Shown here piece after piece: positions 33,637-40,550 of a stretch of 52,263 nucleotides of DNA. The stretch lies in the NCBI RefSeq assembly GCF_000715495.1, contig NZ_JNLX01000130.1, positions 1-52,263 on the forward strand, read 5' to 3'. The notes under the pieces are model-generated. The model ran no database searches, was not told the origin of the DNA, and saw nothing but the letters and a program-made list of their open reading frames with translations. The translations under genes and the position numbers were made by a program. Each line of letters starts with the position of its first letter. Position 1 is the first letter of the stretch. Origin of the DNA: Hymenobacter sp. IS2118 (GTDB taxonomy: Bacteria; Bacteroidota; Bacteroidia; Cytophagales; Hymenobacteraceae).

Positions 33637-34041
33637 ATGGCCGACCCCACGCCCACGCCTCTCGATTCCATCCAGACTGCCGCCGAGCAGGTACGCACGC
33701 AGCTAAAGTTAAAAGCATTCGATGCGGAGGGCGTCGCACACCTGGCTAACTTTATTGAGGCGCAACGCGGCAAGCTGCCCGCCGCCGAGCGCGAAGGCGT
33801 GGTGATGGCGCTGGGGTGTTTTCTGGGGCAGTGCCTGGTGCAGGTGTACCGGGCCGAATGGGGCACCGGCCGCGACGGTACGACGGGCGTCGGACTGGCC
33901 GGGAAGTTTTTTTTTAATCCCTTTTATTTGGTCGATGCGCAACTGAATGAGGGAGAAAGCGCATCGGTAGCGGCCTTTTTTGCCTCGGTGCCCGGCCGCT
34001 TGAAGGCACCGCCCGCCGCTCGTAAGGCTTGGATTTCGTAA
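33637..34041 (+). CDS. Hypothetical cytoplasmic protein
   Basis: Protein of 134 residues without a signal or membrane segment. An acidic helical N-terminal half is followed by LGCFLGQCLVQVYRAEWG and GKFFFNPFYLVDAQLNEGE, the look of a small alpha/beta protein. The start ATG 33637 is preferred; an upstream open frame is meaningless. It ends 31 bases before the cmk start and may be cotranscribed, although a promoter-like word lies at its stop. Confidence 0.75.
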   Translation: MADPTPTPLDSIQTAAEQVRTQLKLKAFDAEGVAHLANFIEAQRGKLPAAEREGVVMALGCFLGQCLVQVYRAEWGTGRDGTTGVGLAGKFFFNPFYLVDAQLNEGESASVAAFFASVPGRLKAPPAARKAWIS

Positions 34042-34046
34042 TCTTG
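34039..34046 (+). promoter_or_regulatory. Possible -7 element for cmk
   Basis: TAATCTTG, one mismatch to TAnnTTTG, 26 bases before ATG 34073. It overlaps the stop codon of the preceding gene and makes the alternative start at 34055 unlikely. Confidence 0.4.
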
Positions 34047-34072
34047 CGGGGCCAATGGCCGCCCGCGTCGTT

Positions 34073-34762
34073 ATGAAACAACTCGTTATCGCCATTGATG
34101 GTTACTCCTCGTGCGGAAAAAGCACGACTGCGAAGGCCGTAGCCGCCGCCCTGCACTACGCTTACGTGGACACCGGCGCCATGTACCGCGCCGTGACGCT
34201 GTACCTGCTGGAGCACCACATTCCGTTCGATGATTTGGGCCAGGTGGAGCAGGCGCTCCAGGCGCTGCAGGTCAGCTTCCGTCGCAACCGCCGCACGGGC
34301 CGCAACGAGGTGTTTCTGGATGGCGCGAACCGCGAGGACGACATTCGCCAAATGGTGATTTCCAACTCCGTGAGCGAGGTTTCGGTCATTCCGATGGTGC
34401 GGCACGCCATGGTGGCCCAGCAGCAGCGCATGGGCCGCAAGCGCGGCGTGGTGATGGACGGCCGCGACATCGGCACCACCGTTTTCCCCGACGCTGAAGT
34501 GAAGGTTTTCATGACCGCTGACGTGGTGGTGCGGGCCGAGCGCCGGCAGGAAGAGCTGGCCAACAACGGCGAACAAGTAGCACTAGACGACATCATCGAA
34601 AACCTGCGCAAGCGCGACCACCTCGATTCGACCCGCACCGAAAGTCCCCTGCGCCGCGCCCCCGACGCCGTGCTGCTCGACACCACGCACCTGGTGATTG
34701 ACGAGCAGGTAGATTTTGTGCTGGAGCGGGTTTCGGCCGCACTGTTTGCGCCGGAAGCGTAG
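34073..34762 (+). CDS. cmk: Cytidylate kinase
   Basis: Phosphorylates CMP and dCMP with ATP in the cytoplasm; 229 residues from ATG 34073. P-loop GYSSCGKST (10-18), VDTGAMYRAVTLY as the CMP-binding block, VVMDGRDIGTTVFPDAEVK as the central signature and RDHLDSTRTESPLRRAPDA as the lid region. The length fits short bacterial Cmk. In many Bacteroidota cmk lies next to ispH, as it nearly does here (35144). Confidence 0.96.
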   Translation: MKQLVIAIDGYSSCGKSTTAKAVAAALHYAYVDTGAMYRAVTLYLLEHHIPFDDLGQVEQALQALQVSFRRNRRTGRNEVFLDGANREDDIRQMVISNSVSEVSVIPMVRHAMVAQQQRMGRKRGVVMDGRDIGTTVFPDAEVKVFMTADVVVRAERRQEELANNGEQVALDDIIENLRKRDHLDSTRTESPLRRAPDAVLLDTTHLVIDEQVDFVLERVSAALFAPEA

Positions 34763-34780
34763 ACCGGAAGCGTAGAAAAG

Positions 34781-34978
34781 CTAGGAATTCAGAAACTCTT
34801 TGATGCGCGGATAAGCCAGCAGCTTGATTGTGAGCAACAAAATACCGCTCACTTTCAGAGCGGTGGCCGCCAGTAGAATGTCATCGGCGCCGGCCCAGTG
34901 CGAAATTTTAAACAGGGCTCCGATGGCGTCGGCACTCAGCCCGAGGGCGTACAGAATAAGCGCGTGTTCGGCTTTCAT
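34781..34978 (-). CDS. Small two-helix membrane protein (GldL-like fragment)
   Basis: Protein of 65 residues with two hydrophobic segments (about 5-25 and 33-55). The segment ALFKISHWAGADDILLAATALKV resembles the first membrane hairpin of the gliding-motility protein GldL, but the rest of GldL is absent. Short stand-alone proteins of this sort are frequent in Cytophagales. The start ATG 34978 is on the minus strand. It is convergent with cmk, 18 bases apart. Its function is unknown. Confidence 0.7.
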   Translation of the reverse strand: MKAEHALILYALGLSADAIGALFKISHWAGADDILLAATALKVSGILLLTIKLLAYPRIKEFLNS

Positions 34979-35092
34979 AGCGGCAAATATGGGCCAAATC
35001 CGTTGTTGATGACGGATGAGGTTCGCGCGGGAGCAATGTGAAAGTCGGGGAAATTGGGCAGAATTTTGCTGAGGGCGCGCCGGCATGGGCCG

Positions 35093-35100
35093 TACCTTTG
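35093..35100 (+). promoter_or_regulatory. -7 promoter element for ispH
   Basis: TACCTTTG, an exact match, 43 bases before ATG 35144. TTTG at 35065-35068 could be the -33 element but the spacing (24) is long. Confidence 0.6.
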
Positions 35101-35143
35101 CCCCGGCAAACCCCACGGGCCCGCGCGGTGTTAAACTACTAGC

Positions 35144-36025
35144 ATGAACGTCACGATAGATAAAAATTCCGGCTACTGCTTCGGCGTAGAATTCGCCATT
35201 CAGATGGCCGAAGACGAGCTGGCGCAGGGCCAGCAGCTTTACTGTCTGGGCGACATCGTGCACAACCGCATGGAGGTGGAGCGCCTGCACCAGCGGGGCC
35301 TGCGCATCATCGACCGCGTGCAGCTGGCCGAATTGCACGACACCAAAGTACTCATTCGGGCCCACGGCGAACCGCCCGAAACCTACCAGCTGGCCCTGCA
35401 AAACAACCTGGAGCTGATTGACGCCAGCTGCCCGGTAGTGCTCAAGCTGCAAAACCGCGTGAAGCACGCCTTCGACCTGAGCCAGCGTCAGAGCGGCCAG
35501 ATTGTGATTTACGGCCAGCCCGGCCACGCCGAAGTTGCCGGCCTCACGGGCCAGACCGGCAACCGCGCCATCATCGTGATGAACGAAGCCGACCTCGACC
35601 AGATTGACTTTGCCCGGCCCGTGACCCTGTTCAGCCAAACCACCAAAAGCACGGCCGGCTTCTACAAGATGAAAGCCCTGATGGAGGCCCGAATCACGGC
35701 TGCCGGCGGCGCGCTGGAAAGCTTCGATGCCAACGACAGCATCTGCCGGCAGGTGAGCAACCGCGAACCCGCACTGGCCAAGTTTGCCGTGGAATACGAC
35801 GTGGTGCTGTTCGTGAGCGGCCGCAAAAGCTCCAATGGCAAGGCGCTGTTTTCGGTGGTACACGCCAGAAATCCCCGCAGCTATTTCATCGAAAACGAAT
35901 CGGAGATTGAGCCGGAATGGCTGGTTGGGGCGCAAACAGTGGGTATTTGCGGGGCTACGAGCACGCCGCTGTGGCTGATGCAGCAGGTGGCCGCCCGCAT
36001 TGAGGGCGTGGGGGAGTTGGCGTAA
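35144..36025 (+). CDS. ispH: 4-hydroxy-3-methylbut-2-enyl diphosphate reductase
   Basis: Last enzyme of the MEP isoprenoid pathway, making IPP and DMAPP; iron-sulfur protein of 293 residues. The three cluster cysteines are Cys12 (GYCFGVEFA), Cys96 (DASCPVV) and Cys201 (DSICRQVSNRE). Substrate residues include His40 (GDIVHN), His74 (AHGEPP) and the QTTKST segment near 165-170. It is full length. It has its own promoter. Confidence 0.96.
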   Translation: MNVTIDKNSGYCFGVEFAIQMAEDELAQGQQLYCLGDIVHNRMEVERLHQRGLRIIDRVQLAELHDTKVLIRAHGEPPETYQLALQNNLELIDASCPVVLKLQNRVKHAFDLSQRQSGQIVIYGQPGHAEVAGLTGQTGNRAIIVMNEADLDQIDFARPVTLFSQTTKSTAGFYKMKALMEARITAAGGALESFDANDSICRQVSNREPALAKFAVEYDVVLFVSGRKSSNGKALFSVVHARNPRSYFIENESEIEPEWLVGAQTVGICGATSTPLWLMQQVAARIEGVGELA

Positions 36026-36046
36026 GCAGCCAGACGGTTAGTTTTG
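36017..36046 (+). promoter_or_regulatory. Promoter of the exported protein gene at 36086
   Basis: TTG (36017-36019), a 19-base spacer and TAGTTTTG (36039-36046): a complete Bacteroidota promoter. The -33 element lies within the last codons of ispH. Confidence 0.65.
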
Positions 36047-36085
36047 GGTGATTTACGCTGCTCACAACGGTCTTTATTCTACTTG

Positions 36086-36757
36086 ATGAACATTCGACTC
36101 CCTTTGGTTGGACTACTGGGCTTGCTCAGCGCGGGCCAAGCCCGTGCTCAACAGCCGGCCCCGGTCGCTTCGGCCGCAACCGATTCGCTGACGCTGGAAA
36201 TAGGCACCTCGTACCTGGATAACAACATTAAAGGCTTTGGAAAAGCCGAAATTCTGGGGCCGGACGGCAAAACCCACCACGTCTATATTCCCATCACGTT
36301 GAATGGGTTTGCCCGCGTTCTGCCTTACTACCAGCGCGAAGAAGACCTGCGCCGGTTTGGTAATCAGCCGCTCAACATCAGTGTGGACAAGGTGCAATCC
36401 ATTCGGATGAGTGCCCTGTACCTGGAACACATGCTGGTGGGAGGGAAGCGCAAGCATATTTTAGCGGCCCGCCTGTCCAACGGTACCGTTGAGGTTTTCA
36501 ACTATACAGAGATTGTGTATACGGGCCTAATGGTGGCCTACCCGAACCGCTCCTGGTACTTGCGCCGGCACGGAGAACTGGTGGAAGTTTCGCGCAAGAA
36601 CTTCATTCCGCAGATGACAGCTTATTTTCAGGACGATGCCGAGCTAGTGGCATTGATAAGCGCAGGGAAACTGCACTACCGGGATGTGCTCACGATAGGG
36701 CGGCTCTTCAACCAACACAAGGCGCAGGCCGTGCCAGCCCAACCCGAGGCCAAATAA
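36086..36757 (+). CDS. Hypothetical exported protein
   Basis: Secreted protein of 223 residues; the signal peptide ends GQARAQQ (about residue 22). The mature protein alternates beta strands ([35 protein letters not shown]) and ends in a helical segment with Gln and Ala. I do not recognise a named family. ATG 36086 begins the signal peptide. Its last 50 bases overlap tail to tail with the macrodomain gene, so the two transcripts are complementary at their 3' ends. Confidence 0.8.
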   Translation: MNIRLPLVGLLGLLSAGQARAQQPAPVASAATDSLTLEIGTSYLDNNIKGFGKAEILGPDGKTHHVYIPITLNGFARVLPYYQREEDLRRFGNQPLNISVDKVQSIRMSALYLEHMLVGGKRKHILAARLSNGTVEVFNYTEIVYTGLMVAYPNRSWYLRRHGELVEVSRKNFIPQMTAYFQDDAELVALISAGKLHYRDVLTIGRLFNQHKAQAVPAQPEAK

Positions 36758-37298
36758 ATAGGGCCGGAAGCGTTAGCGCCTGCTCGTAAAGCCGTCGGTT
36801 CTCCTCATCAAACGCCACGAAGACGACCGTGCGTGGAAAGTCGTGCGCGGCCAGCCATTGCCGCACCTCGCGCACGGCAATGGCGGCCGCTTCCTGCTTA
36901 GGATACCCATAGATGCCGGTGCTGATGCCGGGAAAGGCTACGCTGGCGAGCTGGTGCCCGGTGGCCAGGCGCAGGCTGTTGCGGTAGCAGGCGGCCAAAA
37001 GCGCGGACTCGCCCTTTTGGCCGCCGTTCCATACAGGGCCTACGGTGTGAATGACGTGCGTCGCCGGCAGGCGCCCGCCGGTGGTGATGACGGCCTCGCC
37101 GGTTTTGCAGCCGCCCTGGCGGGCCCGGATGGCGCGGCACTCGTCCAGAATAGCGGAGCCGCCGGCGCGGTGAATGGCCCCGTCGACCCCGCCGCCGCCG
37201 AGCAGGCTGGAATTGGCGGCGTTGACGATGGCATCGACCTTTTGCTTGGTGATGTCGCCCTGAGTGATTTCAATACGGTTGGCAAGGCTGGAATCCAT
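36708..37298 (-). CDS. Macrodomain ADP-ribose hydrolase (O-acetyl-ADP-ribose deacetylase type)
   Basis: Cytoplasmic macrodomain protein of 196 residues. It has [19 protein letters not shown] with the ADP-ribose-binding Asp and Asn, [16 protein letters not shown] (about 32-47), [24 protein letters not shown] and the second loop [12 protein letters not shown], all typical of the YmdB/MacroD type. The C-terminus extends about 20 residues past the normal end ([14 protein letters not shown]), and this part overlaps the opposite gene. The start is ATG 37298 on the minus strand. The family removes ADP-ribose from proteins or hydrolyses O-acetyl-ADP-ribose. Confidence 0.92.
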   Translation of the reverse strand: MDSSLANRIEITQGDITKQKVDAIVNAANSSLLGGGGVDGAIHRAGGSAILDECRAIRARQGGCKTGEAVITTGGRLPATHVIHTVGPVWNGGQKGESALLAACYRNSLRLATGHQLASVAFPGISTGIYGYPKQEAAAIAVREVRQWLAAHDFPRTVVFVAFDEENRRLYEQALTLPALFIWPRVGLARPAPCVG

Positions 37299-37511
37299 GG
37301 CAGGAAAATGACCGGGGCAAGCCGCAGGGCGGCATCGCGCCGGCTTGGGAAATGAATTTTGAGCGAAACCAGCTGGCGCGGGTTTACGCTTCGCCTCCGG
37401 AATTAGATGCCTGGGAGGCATCAGATAACGCTTCAGAAATAAAAATAGCAGCCACCCGAAACCAGCAGTTAGCTTTGAGCATCAACTTCAATCATTTAAA
37501 ACCCCAGCCCC

Positions 37512-37823
37512 ATGGAACCCCTGAACCGCGACCCCTACCTGTGGCAGAAAGCCAAAGCCCGCGCCAAATTTCAATCGCACCTGGTGGTGTACGTGGTGGT
37601 GAACGCCGGCCTGTGGGCTATCTGGGCGTTCAGCCCTAAACAGTCGGAAACGCTGCCCTGGCCGGTTTGGGTGGCGGCTTTCTGGGGCATTGGGCTGGTG
37701 CTGCGGGGAGTAGCGGCCTACGGCGGTTTCAGCCAGGAGCAGCGCACCCAGCGGGAGTACGAGCGGCTGCAGTTGCGGCAGCAGCAGCAGAAACAGCAGG
37801 ATAATACCCCCCGAATGGCCTAA
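37512..37823 (+). CDS. 2TM-domain membrane protein
   Basis: Protein of 103 residues matching the small 2TM domain frequent in Bacteroidota. The N-terminal motif DPYLWQKAKARAKFQSHL is followed by two hydrophobic segments (about 22-42 and 50-68) and a charged tail very rich in Gln (RLQLRQQQQKQQ). In other proteins this domain is often fused to LytTR or kinase regulators; here it stands alone. Its function is unknown. Confidence 0.85.
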   Translation: MEPLNRDPYLWQKAKARAKFQSHLVVYVVVNAGLWAIWAFSPKQSETLPWPVWVAAFWGIGLVLRGVAAYGGFSQEQRTQREYERLQLRQQQQKQQDNTPRMA

Positions 37824-37899
37824 TCGTAGTCGGCCTCCCGGACCGCTTGCCTCGCAAGGGCCGGCCGGGAACGCCGCGGACTTTCCTATCTTCACCGCC

Positions 37900-38376
37900 A
37901 TGAACCGCCCCCTGAAACGCCTGCTGGGCCGCCGCGAGCTTGTGGATTTTCCAGCTTTTGAGCTGGGTGGCATCGAGGCCAAAGTCGATACCGGCGCCTA
38001 CACCAGCGCCCTGCACTGCTCCGATATCCGCATCGAAACCGATGCCGGGCAGCAGCCCCGGCTGGTGGTGCACCTGCTCGACCCCGGCCACGCGGGCACC
38101 GACGGCCGGCTGCTGGCATTTTCCGAGTTTGCCCTGCGCGATATCCGCTCTTCGAACGGCGAAGTGCAGGAACGCTACGTCATCCGGGCAATAGTACAGC
38201 TGTACGGGCAGGATTTTGAAGCTGAATTTTCCCTCTCCGACCGGTCCGATATGAAGTACCCGGTGTTGCTGGGCCGCAGCCTGTTGCGTCAGGGCCGCTT
38301 CGTGGTTGATGTGGCTCGGCGTAATGTTTCTGCTAAGTATTTGGCCCGTGCCGCCGCCCGCCGCGCGCCGCGGTGA
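37900..38376 (+). CDS. Retropepsin-like ATP-dependent zinc protease family protein (RimB-like)
   Basis: Protein of 158 residues of the RimK-associated aspartic-protease-fold family. The motif KVDTGAYTSALH puts the catalytic-type Asp at 30, and MKYPVLLGRSLL near 124-135 is the family end signature. In Pseudomonas the RimB protein of this family works with RimK, the S6 glutamate ligase encoded here two features downstream. It could trim poly-glutamate tails or process RimK products; the evidence is family knowledge plus neighbourhood. A strong hairpin separates the two genes, so coexpression is not certain. Confidence 0.85.
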   Translation: MNRPLKRLLGRRELVDFPAFELGGIEAKVDTGAYTSALHCSDIRIETDAGQQPRLVVHLLDPGHAGTDGRLLAFSEFALRDIRSSNGEVQERYVIRAIVQLYGQDFEAEFSLSDRSDMKYPVLLGRSLLRQGRFVVDVARRNVSAKYLARAAARRAPR

Positions 38377-38393
38377 GTAATTTCGAGGCCGGA

Positions 38394-38437
38394 AAAGGGC
38401 CGGCCCGGCGCGGGCAGCGCCGGGCCGGGCCGCTTTT
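38394..38437 (+). terminator. GC-rich terminator-like hairpin between the RimB-like and rimK genes
   Basis: GGCCCGGCGC (38402-38411) pairs perfectly with GCGCCGGGCC (38417-38426) around a five-base loop, with AAAA before and TTTT after. Confidence 0.6.
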
Positions 38438-38553
38438 GGTTGGTGCACTGTCCTTGGTTTTGCTTAATTACCCGTTGCTTTGGCTTTTCGCCGCCCGTCC
38501 CCGTACACCCGCCCCCGGCCATTTGGCACCCGCATATCTCATTATCCTTTCCG

Positions 38554-39504
38554 ATGAAACTGGCCATCCTCTCCCGTGAGCCGAAATCGTATTCCACCCA
38601 GCGGCTGGTGGAAGCTGCCATCGCCCACGGCCACGAAGCCGTGGTTGTCGACCACCTGCAGTGCAACCTCGTGCTGGAACAAGGCCACCCCGGTATTATT
38701 TACCAGGGCAAGCGGCTGGAGGGTTTCGACGCCATCATCCCCCGCATCGGGGCCTCGGTCACGTTCTACGGCACGGCCGTGGTGCGGCAGTTTGAGATGA
38801 TGAAAGTGCGCACCGCCATCGACAGCCAGGCCATCGTGCGCTCGCGCGACAAGTTGCGCTCGATGCAGATTCTGAGCCGCGCCGGCGTGGGCATGCCCAA
38901 AACGGCCCTCACCAACTACTCGGCCGATGTGCCCGCCATGATAAAGCAGGTGGGTGGCGCGCCGGTCATCATCAAGCTGTTGGAGGGCACGCAGGGCCTG
39001 GGCGTGGTACTGGCCGAGTCGGAAAAGGCCGCCCAGTCGGTTATTGAGGCGTTTCACAACCTCAAGGCCCGCATTATTGTGCAGGAGTTTATTGCCGAAA
39101 GCAAGGGCGCCGACCTGCGCGCCTTCGTGGTGGATGGCGAAGTAGTGGGCGCGATGAAGCGCCAAGGCAAGGAAGGAGAGTTTCGCTCGAACCTGCACCG
39201 CGGCGGCAGCGGCACCCTGGTGAAACTCTCGCGCGCCGAAAAAGCGGCGGCCCTGCTGGCCACCAAGGCCCTGGGCCTGGGCATTGCCGGCGTCGACATG
39301 CTGCAAAGTGCGCGCGGCCCGCTGGTGCTGGAAGTAAATTCCTCGCCCGGCCTGGAAGGCATCGAAAAAGCCACCCAACAGGACATCGCGGGACGCATTA
39401 TCGAATACACTACCCAATTGGCCGCCAAGCGCCGCAACAAGCCCAAGGCCATAAAAGCGACTGAGCAAGTCGATGCGCAGTCAGACATTCCCGCTGACAA
39501 GTAA
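38554..39504 (+). CDS. rimK: RimK-type alpha-L-glutamate ligase
   Basis: ATP-grasp ligase of 316 residues that adds glutamate to the C-terminus of ribosomal protein S6 or a similar acceptor. Starting from ATG 38554 it has [24 protein letters not shown], the ATP-grasp blocks [20 protein letters not shown] and [20 protein letters not shown], and the metal-binding end [15 protein letters not shown]. The C-terminal 30 residues form a charged tail beyond the usual domain. It is followed by the aspartoacylase gene after a 54-base spacer filled by a small hairpin repeat. Confidence 0.94.
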   Translation: MKLAILSREPKSYSTQRLVEAAIAHGHEAVVVDHLQCNLVLEQGHPGIIYQGKRLEGFDAIIPRIGASVTFYGTAVVRQFEMMKVRTAIDSQAIVRSRDKLRSMQILSRAGVGMPKTALTNYSADVPAMIKQVGGAPVIIKLLEGTQGLGVVLAESEKAAQSVIEAFHNLKARIIVQEFIAESKGADLRAFVVDGEVVGAMKRQGKEGEFRSNLHRGGSGTLVKLSRAEKAAALLATKALGLGIAGVDMLQSARGPLVLEVNSSPGLEGIEKATQQDIAGRIIEYTTQLAAKRRNKPKAIKATEQVDAQSDIPADK

Positions 39505-39550
39505 GCTGTAAGCTTCAAGCCCGTAACATGCAGCTTGAGGCTTGCAGCTC
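39503..39550. repeat. Small inverted repeat built from the word AAGCTTCAAGC
   Basis: The left arm (39503-39520) and right arm (39533-39550) are complements with three transitions in 18 bases. It fills the spacer between rimK and the aspartoacylase gene. Confidence 0.6.
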
Positions 39551-39558
39551 AACAATCA

Positions 39559-40518
39559 ATGTCCCAGGTTATTCCTCCTTTTCACCTCAACGGCCTCACC
39601 ATTCAGCCCGGCGAGCAGGTGCTCACGCGGCTGGTAATTTCGCGACTGCCCTCGGGCACGGTGATTGACGTGCCGGTGCACGTGCTGCGCTCCACCGAGC
39701 CCGGCCCCACGCTGCTGCTGATGGGCGGCATGCACGGCGACGAGGTGAACGGCATCGAAACCATCCGGCGGCTGGTGCGGCGCAACCTGCTGCAACCGCT
39801 GCGGGGCAGCATCATTGCCATTCCCATCCTCAACATCTACGGCTTTCTGAATTTCAGCCGCGATGTGCCCGATGGCAAGGACGTGAACCGCTCATTTCCG
39901 GGGTTTCCGCGCGGGTCGCTGGCCGGGCGCGTGGCCCACCGCTTCATGCGCGAAATCATGCCCCTGATTGATTACGGCATTGATTTCCATACCGGCGGCG
40001 CCACGCGGGCCAACTTCCCGCAGGTGCGCTGCCTGCTGGGCATCGACCCCGAGGTGGATGCCATGGCCGCGGCCTTCGCGGCGCCGTTCACACTGCACGC
40101 GGCGCTACGGCCGGGCTCCTTGCGCGAGGCCGCGCAGCGCCTGGGCAAGCGCATCATCGTGTACGAAACCGGCGAAAGCATGCGCCTCGACGAGCCGGGC
40201 ATTGAAGGAGCATTGGCCGGCACGCTACGGGTGCTGCACCACTTGGGCATGGGTGTGGCCGCCCCGGTGCCGTCGCGGCCCGGCATTGTGTGCCGCCGCC
40301 ATACGTGGCTGCGGGCGCGCTTTGCGGGCATTTTTCGGGCCTTGGTCGAAAACGGGCAGTTCCTGAAAAAAGGGGACGTCTACGGTTCCGTGGCCGACCC
40401 CTACGGGCAGCAATCGGTGCGGCTGGAGTCGCCGCTGAGTGGCTACGTTATCGGGCTGAACCACATGCCCGTGGTGAACCAGGGCGATGCCCTGCTGCAC
40501 ATTGCGGTGCCGGAATAG
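39559..40518 (+). CDS. Succinylglutamate desuccinylase/aspartoacylase family zinc carboxypeptidase
   Basis: Enzyme of 319 residues of the M14-type AspA/AstE family. Zinc ligands are His59 and Glu62 (GGMHGDEVNG) and His144 (DFHTGG); the catalytic Glu is in IIVYETGES. A biotinyl-like C-terminal domain (about 245-319) contains GQFLKKGDVYGSV and VNQGDALLHIAV. Members hydrolyse N-acyl amino acids. It is the third gene of a RimB-like/RimK/aspartoacylase set, so its substrate may be an acyl- or glutamyl-modified product of RimK; that is inference. The start is ATG 39559. Confidence 0.93.
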   Translation: MSQVIPPFHLNGLTIQPGEQVLTRLVISRLPSGTVIDVPVHVLRSTEPGPTLLLMGGMHGDEVNGIETIRRLVRRNLLQPLRGSIIAIPILNIYGFLNFSRDVPDGKDVNRSFPGFPRGSLAGRVAHRFMREIMPLIDYGIDFHTGGATRANFPQVRCLLGIDPEVDAMAAAFAAPFTLHAALRPGSLREAAQRLGKRIIVYETGESMRLDEPGIEGALAGTLRVLHHLGMGVAAPVPSRPGIVCRRHTWLRARFAGIFRALVENGQFLKKGDVYGSVADPYGQQSVRLESPLSGYVIGLNHMPVVNQGDALLHIAVPE

Positions 40519-40550
40519 GGTGGGGCAGAATAAGGAGCTTCCGGGTTCCG

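Noticed and set aside
34979..35935. Minus-strand frame running from the small two-helix protein back through ispH
   Set aside because: The part over ispH is antisense; only the last 65 residues, from ATG 34978, are credible.
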